A DNA stretch of 51,471 nucleotides from Alkalibacter sp964582705 (GCA_964582705.1 CAZOTE010000007.1:1-51471); one strand, 5' to 3'; positions 15,539-24,512 are shown, counted from the stretch's first letter. The notes: generated by a model not told the origin, from the letters alone. Numbers and translations: made by a program.

Positions 15539-15778
15539 ATGAAATCTACAGGTATTGTTCGTAAGGTAGACGAACTTGGAAGGATCGTAATTCCAATTGA
15601 ATTAAGAAGAACTCTTGACATCAACATCAAGGATTCTTTGGAGATTTTTGTTGATGGTAATTATGTAGTGCTTAAAAAGTATGAGCCTGCATGCATTTTC
15701 TGCGGAAATGCAAAAGATGTAGTCAACTACAAAGGCAAAAACATTTGCCCTGATTGCATGACTGATATTAAGAAATAG
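15539..15778 (+). CDS. abrB: AbrB-family transition-state regulator
   Basis: A 79-residue DNA-binding protein. Residues 1-47 are the swapped-hairpin SpoVT/AbrB domain (STGIVRKVDELGRIVIPIELRR). The C-terminus carries CIFCGN and CPDC, a zinc-ribbon-like pair common in clostridial AbrB proteins. AbrB dimers or tetramers bind AT-rich promoters and hold back stationary-phase genes. It is monocistronic, alone on the plus strand in this part of the window, with an AAGGGAGAG ribosome site, a long upstream region and a strong shared terminator. Strict equivalence to Bacillus AbrB, rather than a paralogue, cannot be shown here. Confidence 0.88.
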   Translation: MKSTGIVRKVDELGRIVIPIELRRTLDINIKDSLEIFVDGNYVVLKKYEPACIFCGNAKDVVNYKGKNICPDCMTDIKK

Positions 15779-15786
15779 CAAAATCA

Positions 15787-15816
15787 AAAGCATCCTGAAC
15801 CTCAGGATGCTTTTTT
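15787..15816. terminator. Terminator shared by abrB and rsmI
   Basis: AAAGCATCCTGA-ACC-TCAGGATGCTTT is a perfect stem flanked by A and T runs on both sides, between the converging abrB and rsmI genes. Confidence 0.93.
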
Positions 15817-15828
15817 ACTTAAATATCT

Positions 15829-16662
15829 TCATGTCATAAAACGATCATAAACCTCTCTTTTGGGAATTTTCCTGTCTTTTGCAATAAGCTTGACCGCCTC
15901 TTTTTTTGAAATGCCTTCTTCAAGGTAATGCTCCATATGTTCTTCCAACGTCATGGTATCCCAAAATCCTTTTTCTTCTTGGCTGGATCCTTCTATCAGC
16001 AAAACGAATTCCCCTTTTGGCTGGTTTTCTTCATAGTTAATTATTGCCCGGGAAATACTCCCTTTCCAAATAGTTTCGTGCATCTTGGTAAGTTCCTTGA
16101 CCAAGGTTATTTCTCTGTCTCCAAGGCTATCTTCAAGTTCTTTAAGAGTTTTAATAAGTCTGTGTGGAGCTTCATATAATATAACAGTAAGTTTTAACTT
16201 TCCTATTTCCTCTAGAGCCTTTTTCCTGTTTTTTTTATTTGAAGGCAGAAAACCATAAAAGGAAAACTTGTCGGTATTCATTCCGGAAACTACCAAAGCC
16301 CCTATCGCAGCACATGCCCCCGGAATCACCGTTATATTTATGCCTTCTTCATGACATCTGCGAGCCATAATAGCTCCCGGATCTGAAATCCCCGGCGTCC
16401 CCGCATCCGAAACAATAGCTATAGTCTGGCCCTCTTTGAGCATCTCTACCAGTTGGTTGCTCCTATCGATTTCATTGTGTTGATGATAGCTAATAAGTCT
16501 CGTGCCTATGTCATAATGATTAAGCAGCTTCTTTGTATGTCTCGTATCCTCCGCTGCAATCAAGTCTGCTTCTGCCAGAATACGGACAGCCCTAAACGAC
16601 ATATCCTCAAGATTTCCAATAGGCGTTGCGACTAAGTAGCATATCCCGTAATCACTTTTCAT
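15829..16662 (-). CDS. rsmI: 16S rRNA 2'-O-ribose C1402 methyltransferase
   Basis: A 277-residue SAM-dependent methyltransferase of the tetrapyrrole-methylase fold that modifies C1402 in the decoding centre. The family motif LVATPIGNLEDMSFRA is at the N-terminus, followed by AEDTRHTKKLL and VSDAGTPGISDPG. I use the ATG at 16662, four bases after the purA stop, because relatives start just before this motif. An ATG at 16683 overlapping purA also exists and has GGGA only two bases away. Neither start has an ideal site, so reinitiation after purA is likely. Confidence 0.9.
   Translation of the reverse strand: MKSDYGICYLVATPIGNLEDMSFRAVRILAEADLIAAEDTRHTKKLLNHYDIGTRLISYHQHNEIDRSNQLVEMLKEGQTIAIVSDAGTPGISDPGAIMARRCHEEGINITVIPGACAAIGALVVSGMNTDKFSFYGFLPSNKKNRKKALEEIGKLKLTVILYEAPHRLIKTLKELEDSLGDREITLVKELTKMHETIWKGSISRAIINYEENQPKGEFVLLIEGSSQEEKGFWDTMTLEEHMEHYLEEGISKKEAVKLIAKDRKIPKREVYDRFMT
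16043..16056. promoter_or_regulatory. Noc-binding-site-like palindrome inside rsmI
   Basis: ATTGCCCGGGAAAT matches the Bacillus Noc site ATTTCCCGGGAAAT at 13 of 14 bases. The window encodes a Noc protein about 12 kb away. It lies in coding sequence, so one site may be chance. Confidence 0.3.
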
Positions 16663-16666
16663 CTTA

Positions 16667-17956
16667 TCAGCTTGTAAATACATCGTCCCTTATCATTGTT
16701 TCTGATCTATTTGGGCCTACTGAAATTATCTTTGCAGGTATGCCACTGATTTCTTCAATTTTCTCCACGTATTTTCTTGTGTTTTCAGGGAGCGCAGAAT
16801 AGCTTTTACACATTGTTATATCTTCATCCCAACCGTCCATCACTTCATAAATGGGTTTGCATTTACCTAGATCTTCCAGTGATGCAGGAAAATCACTTAT
16901 CAACTTTCCGTCTTTTTCATATCCGACGCAAAGGTTTAATTTTTCTATTCCTGTCAACGTATCCAGCTTTGTTATTGCCAAAGATGTAAGGCCATTGACT
17001 CTCACAGCAAACTTTAAAATAATGCCGTCAAACCAGCCACATCTTCTTGCCCTTCCCGTAGTCGTTCCAAATTCTCTGCCTGCTTCTCTTATGTATTCGC
17101 CAGTCCTATCGAAAAGCTCTGTAGGGAAAGGGCCCTCTCCGACTCTGGTAGTATAAGCCTTTACGACACCTAGAACTTCGTTGATTGCCGTAGGTCCTAC
17201 TCCTGAACCTATGCAAACCCCTCCTGAGCCAGGATGTGAAGATGTTACATATGGATAAGTACCAAAATCAAGATCAAGTAAAGTTCCTTGTGCTCCTTCG
17301 AACAAAACTTTTTTATCTGATTTTACCCAGTCATAGACTTCCACCGAAGTATCAGAAACGTATTTTTTGATTCTCTTCCCATATTCCATATATGTAGAAA
17401 AAATTTCATCGAACATAAGCGGCTTGTGACCATAAATAAGCCCCAGCACTTTGTTCTTTTCTTCCAGTGCTATTTTAAGCTTATTTGCAAAAAGCCCTTC
17501 GTCTAAAAGGTCGCAAATCCTAATTCCCGCACGACTGGTCTTATCCATGTATGCTGGCCCTATGCCTTTTTTCGTCGTTCCGATTTTCCTGTCTCCAAGA
17601 CTCTCTTCAGATAGCTCATCCAGTATCTTATGATATGGCATGATAATGTGCGCCCTGTCGCTTATCGTTAAAGAATCAGTAGAAACACCATCATTTTCGA
17701 GGTAATCTATTTCATCAAGCAACGCCTTTGGATCTATAACGACGCCATTTCCTATTATGCACGGTTTACCCTCGTTGATTATTCCGGAAGGAATCAGGTG
17801 AAGCTTATACTGCTTGTCACCTACTTCTACTGTATGGCCCGCATTGTTTCCTCCTTGATATCTTACCACCACTTGCGCCTGTTGGGCCAAGTAATCAGTT
17901 ATCTTCCCCTTGCCTTCATCGCCCCACTGGGCACCTATCACTACTAAGCTGCTCAT
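16667..17956 (-). CDS. purA: Adenylosuccinate synthetase
   Basis: A 429-residue GTP-dependent enzyme that joins IMP and aspartate to adenylosuccinate, the first step from IMP to AMP. The glycine-rich catalytic loop GAQWGDEGKGKITD is at the N-terminus, with GNGVVIDPKALLDEI and the switch region GTTKKGIGPAYMDK following. Full family length. The ATG at 17956 is behind AAAGGAG. It lies 14 bases after the upstream FAD protein gene and just before rsmI, so the three probably share one transcript. Confidence 0.96.
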   Translation of the reverse strand: MSSLVVIGAQWGDEGKGKITDYLAQQAQVVVRYQGGNNAGHTVEVGDKQYKLHLIPSGIINEGKPCIIGNGVVIDPKALLDEIDYLENDGVSTDSLTISDRAHIIMPYHKILDELSEESLGDRKIGTTKKGIGPAYMDKTSRAGIRICDLLDEGLFANKLKIALEEKNKVLGLIYGHKPLMFDEIFSTYMEYGKRIKKYVSDTSVEVYDWVKSDKKVLFEGAQGTLLDLDFGTYPYVTSSHPGSGGVCIGSGVGPTAINEVLGVVKAYTTRVGEGPFPTELFDRTGEYIREAGREFGTTTGRARRCGWFDGIILKFAVRVNGLTSLAITKLDTLTGIEKLNLCVGYEKDGKLISDFPASLEDLGKCKPIYEVMDGWDEDITMCKSYSALPENTRKYVEKIEEISGIPAKIISVGPNRSETMIRDDVFTS

Positions 17957-17970
17957 TTAATATTCTCCTT

Positions 17971-19359
17971 TCAAACCCGATTGGATATTTTTCTGGCAGT
18001 ATACACGCCATTTACAGATGCTTGCATCAAACCTCTAGTTATTCCTGCACCGTCTCCCATAACATAAAGGCTTTTTATGTTTGTTTCAAAGTTTTCATCC
18101 ACTTTTATCTTATTGGAATAAAACTTAACTTCCACTCCGTATAATAATGTTTCATCACTGGCGAGTCCCGGCGTCACATTATCAAGTGCTATTATCATTT
18201 CCTCTATGTCCTTCATTATTCTATAGGGCAGTACCAAACACAAATCCCCAGGTACTGCATCTTTCAGTGTTGGCTGTATATTGTTTCTGACCAGCCTAGT
18301 TTCGGTTGTTCTTCTCCCTCTTCTGAAATCGCCGTATCTTTGTACAATTATTTTATTTCCAGAGAGCATGTTGCCTAAACCTGCAATATATTTGCCGTAT
18401 GCAATCGGCGATTTGAAAGGTTCGGTAAATCCTTTTGAAACAAGAAGTGCAAAGTTTGTATTGTTGGTCTTTAAGGTGTCTGCTTTATAGCTATGTCCAT
18501 TGACCACCGCAAGATTATCATCGTATATTTCTGTAGCAACTACTCCCCCTGGATTTGAGCAGAAAGTTCTTACTTTATCGTCAAACGTCTCCGTATAATA
18601 TACGAGCTTTCCCTCATACATAACATCATTTATTTCCTTCATGATCTCATTTCTGCACTCTATCCTAACGCCGATATCTACCTTTCCCACTTCTGTTTCT
18701 ATATTCACTTTCCTGCATATTTCATCAAACCACTCAGAGCCGTCCCTACCTACGCCAATAATTATATTGTCACCGTAGTATTCGGTATCAGCCTTTACAC
18801 CCACAGCCTTGCCTTCATTAATTATAATCTCTTTTACAGGGTTTCTAAATTTAATCTCCACCCCTTTTTCCAAAAGATAGGCTTGAAACTTAGTGTAGAT
18901 GTCATATCCCACCTCTGTACCTACATGTCTGATGGGACATTCTATCAGTTTAAGGTTGCTTTGGATAGCTTTTCTTCTGATAAGCGATATTTTGTCCATG
19001 TCGTCTATTCCGTAAATTTTGCTGTCTGCTCCAAAACCCAGATATACTTCATCCACATATTTGATTAGCTCTTCCGTCGTCTCATACCCTATGTATTCCG
19101 GCAGTTCTCCCCCAACCTCTGGAGAAAGAGACAGCTTGCCATCTGAATAGGCTCCAGCACCAGCAAAACCGGTAGTTATGTTGCAAGGCCTGCAGCCTAC
19201 GCATTTATTTGTCCTTCTCTTAGGGCATATTCTCTTCTCAATGGAATTGCCTTTTTCAAGCATGAGAATATCTATCTCCTGATTTTGCTTTATCAGCTCC
19301 ATTGCACAAAAGATACCCGCCGGACCTGCACCAACAATGATGGCATCGTATTTTTTCAA
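17971..19359 (-). CDS. FAD-dependent dehydrogenase, COG2509 type
   Basis: A 462-residue flavoprotein of an uncharacterised family common in Firmicutes. The N-terminal dinucleotide fold has YDAIIVGAGPAGIFCAMEL. A conserved CVGCRPCNITTGFAGAGA (about 55-72) follows. The C-terminal FAD motif is YVMGDGAGITRGLMQAS. The cysteine pair resembles a redox or metal site, and the substrate is unknown. The start is probably the TTG at 19359, spaced from AAGGAAG; a GTG at 19368 is only one base from that site. It heads a likely operon with purA and rsmI. Confidence 0.8.
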   Translation of the reverse strand: MKKYDAIIVGAGPAGIFCAMELIKQNQEIDILMLEKGNSIEKRICPKRRTNKCVGCRPCNITTGFAGAGAYSDGKLSLSPEVGGELPEYIGYETTEELIKYVDEVYLGFGADSKIYGIDDMDKISLIRRKAIQSNLKLIECPIRHVGTEVGYDIYTKFQAYLLEKGVEIKFRNPVKEIIINEGKAVGVKADTEYYGDNIIIGVGRDGSEWFDEICRKVNIETEVGKVDIGVRIECRNEIMKEINDVMYEGKLVYYTETFDDKVRTFCSNPGGVVATEIYDDNLAVVNGHSYKADTLKTNNTNFALLVSKGFTEPFKSPIAYGKYIAGLGNMLSGNKIIVQRYGDFRRGRRTTETRLVRNNIQPTLKDAVPGDLCLVLPYRIMKDIEEMIIALDNVTPGLASDETLLYGVEVKFYSNKIKVDENFETNIKSLYVMGDGAGITRGLMQASVNGVYTARKISNRV

Positions 19360-19440
19360 GTTTTCCACTTCCTTAAATGTATACCGGCACTTTATCCGGC
19401 GGATTTCATCAGCCTTTTGGAAACTAAGAATCCATTATAG

Positions 19441-19469
19441 ATATTATCAAATTATACATGTGATATCAA
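19441..19469 (-). promoter_or_regulatory. Candidate promoter of the FAD protein-purA-rsmI operon
   Basis: -35 TTGATA (19469-19464), 17-base spacer, -10 TAATAT (19446-19441), leaving an untranslated leader of about 75 bases. Confidence 0.5.
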
Positions 19470-19472
19470 TAC

Positions 19473-19512
19473 AAAAACGAACTTTATTTCTTTTCTATAT
19501 ATAATTGTTCGT
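19473..19512 (-). terminator. Probable terminator after dnaB
   Basis: ACGAAC and GTTCGT arms (19512-19507 and 19482-19477) with a 24-base loop, then TTTT on the minus strand. The loop is long, so strength is doubtful. Confidence 0.45.
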
Positions 19513-19523
19513 AAACTCTAGGG

Positions 19524-20861
19524 TCACTCTCTATATTCCACTAAATTGCCGAACTGCGTATATTCTTCATGCCAAGAAAGCTTAATTACCCCAGTAGAGC
19601 CATTCCTTTGCTTTGCAATGCTAAGTTCTGCAATATTTTTATCCTCAGGATCTTTTGAGTAGTAATGGTTCCTGAAAAGCATCATTACCACATCCGCATC
19701 CTGCTCGATAGCGCCTGATTCCCTCAGATCCGAAAGAATAGGTCGATGGTCTGTTCTGGCATCTGGAGCCCTGCTCAACTGTGACAGGGCAATTACCGGA
19801 CACTGCATCTCTCTAGCTAAAGCCTTCAAAGATCTGGATATTGCAGATATCTCCTGTTGACGATTCTCGCTTCTTTTTGAGCCCTCCATTAGCTGAAGGT
19901 AGTCGATAAGAATCATATCTAAACCATGCTCAAGCTTTAATCTTCTAGTTTTTGATCTCATTTCCATTACAGTTACTCCAGGTGTATCGTCTATATAAAT
20001 TTTACTGCTTGATAAAACAGAGGTGGCGTAAGCCAGCTTTTGCCAATCTTTATCTGTAAGATTTCCCGTCCTCAGATTTTGGCTATTAATATGTGCCTCG
20101 CTACAAAGCATCCTCTGGGTTAGCAGCTCTTTGCTCATTTCCAGACTGAATATGGCAACAGACTTCTTTGCCTTTACTGCCGCATGTTGAGCTACATTCA
20201 GTGCAAATGCAGTTTTTCCCATAGATGGCCTGGCTGCGATAAGCACCAAATCCGCCTTTTGCATCCCCGCCGTCATATGGTCTAGATCTGTGAATCCAGT
20301 AGGCACTCCGGTTATTGTATTGTTGTTTTTTTGGATATCTTCGATACTTTCTAGCGTTCCCACAAGGGCTTCTTTTATATGGACAAAATCACCGGTCTTC
20401 TGTCTTTGAGATAGCTCAAAAATATTTTTTTCAGCCATTTCAAGTACTTCATCTGCATCGTCTCCGTTTGCATAGCATTCCTTTATGACTTCCATAGAAG
20501 AGCTTATAAGAGATCTAAGCAAAGCTTTTTCCTTGACAATGTCACAATATGTCCGCACGTTTGTGGATACCGGGACGTTGTCTATAAGTTCCGCAAGATA
20601 TCCTCTTCCGCCTACTTTTTCTAAAACATTTGTATCCTTAAGCTTGTTTGTCAACGTTATTAAATCAACAGGCAAGTCTTCTTTGAAAAGTTCAACTATT
20701 CCGTCGAATATGGCCTTGTGCTGCGCATTGTAAAACATATCACTGTCAGTTATCAACTCTGTCGCTGTAGATATTGCATCCTTGCTGACAAGCATGGCTC
20801 CTAAAACTGATTGTTCCGCCTCAATATTATTCGGCGGAACTTTTATCATATTTTCTGACAA
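19524..20861 (-). CDS. dnaB: Replicative DNA helicase
   Basis: A 445-residue hexameric helicase that unwinds DNA ahead of the replisome (DnaC in Bacillus nomenclature). The N-terminal helical domain begins PPNNIEAEQSVLGAML. The RecA-like domain has Walker A ARPSMGKTAF and Walker B LDMILIDYLQLM. The start is TTG at 20861, seven bases after AGAGGTG. It follows rplI by 18 bases in the common gdpP-rplI-dnaB order, so it is probably cotranscribed with both. Its length is typical and it shows no intein. Confidence 0.96.
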   Translation of the reverse strand: MSENMIKVPPNNIEAEQSVLGAMLVSKDAISTATELITDSDMFYNAQHKAIFDGIVELFKEDLPVDLITLTNKLKDTNVLEKVGGRGYLAELIDNVPVSTNVRTYCDIVKEKALLRSLISSSMEVIKECYANGDDADEVLEMAEKNIFELSQRQKTGDFVHIKEALVGTLESIEDIQKNNNTITGVPTGFTDLDHMTAGMQKADLVLIAARPSMGKTAFALNVAQHAAVKAKKSVAIFSLEMSKELLTQRMLCSEAHINSQNLRTGNLTDKDWQKLAYATSVLSSSKIYIDDTPGVTVMEMRSKTRRLKLEHGLDMILIDYLQLMEGSKRSENRQQEISAISRSLKALAREMQCPVIALSQLSRAPDARTDHRPILSDLRESGAIEQDADVVMMLFRNHYYSKDPEDKNIAELSIAKQRNGSTGVIKLSWHEEYTQFGNLVEYRE

Positions 20862-20879
20862 GTTTGTTCACCTCTAAAA

Positions 20880-21326
20880 TTATTTCCCTTTAACCGTTAC
20901 GGTCAAATCTCCAGTAATACCAGCATGGGTCTTTATAGTAACTGTGAATCTGCCTATATTTCTTATTGGCTCACTTAATTGAATCTTTCTTTTATCTATG
21001 TTAAATCCTAAGTCCTTCTTAATGGCTTCAGCCAAGTCCTTGCTGGTAATCGATCCAAATAATCTTCCCTCATCTGAAGCTTTTTCGACAATTTCTAAGT
21101 TTGAATCAGATAATTTTTTTGCAAGTTCTTCTGCCTCTTCTATTTCTTTTTGTCTGGCTGCCTGCTGCTTCTGTTTATCTTCATCATTTTTCTTCAAATT
21201 ATCTTTTGTAGCTTCTACTGCAAGGTTCTTAGGCGCTAAAAAGTTTCTGAAATATCCATCCTTTGCGTTTACTACATCTCCCTTTTTACCCATTCCTTTT
21301 ACATCTTCAAGTAATATTACTTTCAT
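20880..21326 (-). CDS. rplI: 50S ribosomal protein L9
   Basis: A 148-residue L9. The N-terminal RNA-binding domain is MKVILLEDVKGMGKKGDVV, a long charged connecting helix spans about 40-75, and the C-terminal domain ends in the HAGITGDLTVTVKGK region. It binds 23S rRNA near the L1 stalk. Its ATG overlaps the gdpP stop by four bases, giving translational coupling, and GGAAGGTG precedes it. Confidence 0.96.
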   Translation of the reverse strand: MKVILLEDVKGMGKKGDVVNAKDGYFRNFLAPKNLAVEATKDNLKKNDEDKQKQQAARQKEIEEAEELAKKLSDSNLEIVEKASDEGRLFGSITSKDLAEAIKKDLGFNIDKRKIQLSEPIRNIGRFTVTIKTHAGITGDLTVTVKGK

Positions 21327-23317
21327 ATATCTTCACCTTCCTTTAAATATTCATCTATAGCATTTTTCAACATCTCTCTGGCAGTTTCTATGTCTGTGTC
21401 TGATAGCTGTGCTCCAGCGACCGTCATATGTCCTCCCCCTCCAAGAGTTTCAAGAATCCTTTGAACATTTAAGCCACCATAGGATCTGCCGCTAATTATA
21501 GCTGTGTTGTCTCCTAAGGCTATCACAAAGGACGCCTCAACTCCCTGTATGTTCATTAACTCATCTGCAGTTTGAGCCGTGATCAAATTGGCCTTATCCG
21601 ATTGATCGTTAACTATTGCAATTGCTATATTTCCCTTGATGAACTGTGCCTCTTTCAAAGCTTGGGATTTTGCAATCAGTACCTCCCTGTCGTCTTTGAG
21701 AAGCTTTTTTGCTTTAAGGGTGTCAGCTCCGTTTTTTCTCAAAAAAGATGCAGCCTCAAAAGTTCTCACCCCGGTCTTAATGGCAAAGTTTTTTGTATCC
21801 ATATAAATCCCCGCTAAGAGCGCAGTCGCTTCAATTTCTCTCAGCTCCACGCCATCGTCTATGTATTCGATAATTTCGCTAACTAGCTCGCATGTCGAGG
21901 AAGCATATGGCTCTAAATAGGTCAGTACTGATTCTTCGATAAATTCAGCTGCCCTTATATGGTGGTCTATGACAATTATTTTGCCGACTTTATCTATCAG
22001 ATCAGGATCCTGAACCAGGTTTCTTTTGTGAACATCGACTATTACCAAAACGGTATCTTCGTTGGCAGCTTTCCTTGCACTTTCAGAAGAAGATAATGAG
22101 GACTCATACCCATTTTCTATCAATTCTTTATAAAGAACATCTATGGACGGGTTGCTTTTATCCAATACTATTGAAGCTTCTTTCCCTAAAAAACGTGCAC
22201 ACCTAAAAATTCCGAGCGCAGCTCCCAATGAATCGATATCTGGGTTTTCGTGTCCCATCACAAGTACGTTCTCAGAGTTTTCCATCAACTCTTTTATTCC
22301 ATGAGCTTTAATTCTTGCCTTGACCTTTGTACGCTTTTCAACTGCCTGAGTTTTCCCTCCAAAATACGATAGCTTTCCGTCTTTTCTAAGTACTGCTTGG
22401 TCTCCCCCTCTTGCAAGAGCTATATCCAACGCAGACTTTGAAAGCTCCTGCAGTTGAGGAAAAGAAAGCTTCTGATCCGATATCCCCACACCTATACTGA
22501 GAGTTATTGGAATCTTGTTTCCTGATTGTGTTTCCCTCATTATATCCAAGATATTAAATTTTTTTTCTTCCATAACCGATAAGTACTCATGTTCAAACAT
22601 CATGAGATATTGATCCGGATCGTATTTATTTACGTACGCATTCATATCTTTTGCCCAAGCGTTGATCTTCCTGTCTATGACTGCAGTGATCAAAGGCTTG
22701 TAGCTGTCCTTGCTGCTTTTAAGAACTTCATCGTAATTGTCTACCTGTATAAAGGCTATCACGGGCCTTTCCAAAAGATATCTATCCTTTAGTTCCTCGT
22801 ATTCCGTGTGGTCAATCCAATATAGCATCCTGATTTTTTCACTATTAATATTCTTGACGCTATTTGTATATACCCTGTAGTGATTGCCTTCATAGTAATA
22901 GGTGATGAACTTGTCTTCACTTTGATAAAATTTTTCAATGTCAAAATCTTCAAAGACCTGTTTAAGACTCTTATTCAATAAATTTCTTCTATCACCCAAG
23001 ATATTTCTGAAATCACTGTTGTACCATAATACAGTATCATCTTCCTTGAGAATCACGAGGGGAAAAGGCAGCTCTAACAGAATGTTCTGGGTAGCTGTAT
23101 CGATATCCAATGCCAGATTCTCCACCAGCTCTTTCCAACGCTCTTCGCTTTTGGTGGCGGCTTTGATTTTGTAATATATAAGATAAATCAATATCAAAGT
23201 TCCCGTTATTGCTATTGCTAGGTTGAAAGCGTATATTACTGCTACCAAAATAGCTATGATCCATAAGTATATATTTGTATTGGGAATAAAAAAGTTTGTA
23301 AACTTTTTGTTGTCCAG
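21323..23317 (-). CDS. gdpP: Cyclic-di-AMP phosphodiesterase (GdpP family)
   Basis: A 664-residue membrane phosphodiesterase that hydrolyses c-di-AMP. Two transmembrane segments lie in about 18-55, followed by a PAS-like domain, a degenerate GGDEF domain (ARGGDQAVL), and a DHH/DHHA1 module with ENPDIDSLGAA, IVDVHKRN, VIDHHIRAAEF and GGGGHMTVAG. No in-frame ATG lies between the ribosome site and an internal TTG at 23248, which would cut through the first membrane helix. In-frame codons starting at CTG 23317, six bases after AGGGAGGG, encode DNKKFTNFFIPNTN, the usual family N-terminus. I therefore annotate a CTG start. It is the first gene of gdpP-rplI-dnaB. Confidence 0.9.
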   Translation of the reverse strand: MDNKKFTNFFIPNTNIYLWIIAILVAVIYAFNLAIAITGTLILIYLIYYKIKAATKSEERWKELVENLALDIDTATQNILLELPFPLVILKEDDTVLWYNSDFRNILGDRRNLLNKSLKQVFEDFDIEKFYQSEDKFITYYYEGNHYRVYTNSVKNINSEKIRMLYWIDHTEYEELKDRYLLERPVIAFIQVDNYDEVLKSSKDSYKPLITAVIDRKINAWAKDMNAYVNKYDPDQYLMMFEHEYLSVMEEKKFNILDIMRETQSGNKIPITLSIGVGISDQKLSFPQLQELSKSALDIALARGGDQAVLRKDGKLSYFGGKTQAVEKRTKVKARIKAHGIKELMENSENVLVMGHENPDIDSLGAALGIFRCARFLGKEASIVLDKSNPSIDVLYKELIENGYESSLSSSESARKAANEDTVLVIVDVHKRNLVQDPDLIDKVGKIIVIDHHIRAAEFIEESVLTYLEPYASSTCELVSEIIEYIDDGVELREIEATALLAGIYMDTKNFAIKTGVRTFEAASFLRKNGADTLKAKKLLKDDREVLIAKSQALKEAQFIKGNIAIAIVNDQSDKANLITAQTADELMNIQGVEASFVIALGDNTAIISGRSYGGLNVQRILETLGGGGHMTVAGAQLSDTDIETAREMLKNAIDEYLKEGEDI

Positions 23318-23349
23318 ATTAATCCCTCCCTTAATGACATGGCATAAAT

Positions 23350-23377
23350 ATTATACCACATACACTATTCATGTACA
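23350..23377 (-). promoter_or_regulatory. Candidate promoter of gdpP-rplI-dnaB
   Basis: -35 TGTACA (23377-23372), 16-base spacer, -10 TATAAT (23355-23350). The leader to the CTG start is short, about 27 bases, which supports starting translation at the CTG. Confidence 0.55.
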
Positions 23378-23463
23378 CGGATGATAAACATAAAAAAGGC
23401 TTATCTGATCCAACATTTCCAAATAACTATTTCATTTGATCTGTTTTCGTATGGTAGGCAAAT

Positions 23464-23486
23464 AAAAAGATCCCCGTTAAGGGATC
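23464..23486 (-). terminator. Terminator of rpsF-ssb-rpsR
   Basis: GATCCC-TTAACG-GGGATC followed by TTTTT on the minus strand, ten bases after the rpsR stop. Confidence 0.85.
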
Positions 23487-23496
23487 CTACAGTTCT

Positions 23497-23724
23497 TTAT
23501 TCAGCTGTATACGGCAACAAAGCGATGCTTCTTGCCCTTTTGATAGCAACCGTTAATTCTCTTTGGTGTTTAGCACAATTCCCGGTTACCCTTCTTGGAA
23601 GGATCTTTCCTCTTTCTGACACATATTTGCTCAATGTCTTAAGATCCTTGTAATCTATAGCTCCAGATTTGCTTTCGCAAAAGTTGCAAACTTTTTTTCT
23701 GCTTCTTCTGAAAGGTTTAGCCAT
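23497..23724 (-). CDS. rpsR: 30S ribosomal protein S18
   Basis: A 75-residue S18 with the conserved core LKTLSKYVSERGKILPRRVTG and an N-terminal CNFC pair. It forms a heterodimer with S6 on the 30S platform. It is the last gene of rpsF-ssb-rpsR, the standard order in Firmicutes, 16 bases after ssb, and is followed by a terminator. AAGGAGGG precedes the ATG. Confidence 0.96.
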   Translation of the reverse strand: MAKPFRRSRKKVCNFCESKSGAIDYKDLKTLSKYVSERGKILPRRVTGNCAKHQRELTVAIKRARSIALLPYTAE

Positions 23725-23740
23725 GTTTTTCCCTCCTTAC

Positions 23741-24184
23741 TTAAAATGGAAGATCGTCATCTTCATCTTCCAACGGTTGGAAATCATCCATTGGAACTCC
23801 ATAATCCTGGTCTTGTCTATTTTGATCCTGTCTGGCTGGAGAATAGCTTCCGCCTTGTCTTCCCTGCCCTGATCCTGAACTCAAGAATTCAATCTCTTCG
23901 CAAACAACTTCAGTTACGTACCTTTTGCTGCCATCGTTTGCTTCATAATTACGGGTTTGAATTCTTCCGTATACACCGACCTGGCTACCTTTACCAACAT
24001 ACTTGGCTGCATTTTCACCTTGGTTTCCCCATGCGACACAGTTAATGAAATCTGCATCCGGCTGACCTTCTTGTTTAAACCTTCTGTTGACAGCGAGGCT
24101 GAAGGTAGCTACTGCTGTGCCCTTTTGGGTGTATCTCAATTCAATATCTCTTGTCAGACGACCTATGAGTACGATCTTGTTCAT
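23741..24184 (-). CDS. ssb: Single-stranded DNA-binding protein
   Basis: A 147-residue SSB. The OB fold (1-105) begins MNKIVLIGRLTRDIELRYT. A glycine/glutamine-rich linker follows, and the acidic tail ends in DDDLPF, the tip that recruits replication and repair proteins. It lies between rpsF and rpsR as in other Firmicutes and is probably controlled with them. The length is normal for a housekeeping tetrameric SSB. Confidence 0.96.
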   Translation of the reverse strand: MNKIVLIGRLTRDIELRYTQKGTAVATFSLAVNRRFKQEGQPDADFINCVAWGNQGENAAKYVGKGSQVGVYGRIQTRNYEANDGSKRYVTEVVCEEIEFLSSGSGQGRQGGSYSPARQDQNRQDQDYGVPMDDFQPLEDEDDDLPF

Positions 24185-24199
24185 TGTTTATCACTCCGA

Positions 24200-24487
24200 T
24201 TAAGCATCTTTTTTTATTATCATGTGACGTACAAAGTTTTCAGATATTTTAAATCCGTGATCTAAATCAGCTAAAAGCTCATTGTTACCTTTAAAGTTGA
24301 TTAAAACATAGTAACCTTCAGTGAACTTGTTCTTGATTTTGTACGCAAGTTTTCTTTTTCCCCACTCTTCAACTGTTTCAACTTCACCTTTTGCCGAAAT
24401 CATACCTTTGATCTTTTCGATGTTTTCTGAAATTTGCTCAGTAGAAAGTTCAGGATTGTAAATAATCACTGTTTCATAACTGTTCAT
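24200..24487 (-). CDS. rpsF: 30S ribosomal protein S6
   Basis: A 95-residue S6 starting MNSYETVIIYNPELSTEQ, with the EEWGKRKLAYKIKNKFTEGYYV core. It pairs with S18 in the 30S subunit. It is the first gene of the operon. The ATG is preceded by GGGAGGTG, and a hairpin-bearing leader may be the site of S6:S18 feedback. Confidence 0.96.
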   Translation of the reverse strand: MNSYETVIIYNPELSTEQISENIEKIKGMISAKGEVETVEEWGKRKLAYKIKNKFTEGYYVLINFKGNNELLADLDHGFKISENFVRHMIIKKDA

Positions 24488-24512
24488 TTTTTCACCTCCC
24501 TTTGGACTTATG

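Noticed and set aside
19384..19399. CCGG...CCGG hairpin in the leader of the FAD protein gene as a riboswitch
   Set aside because: Four-base self-complementary arms; no match to any riboswitch class I know.
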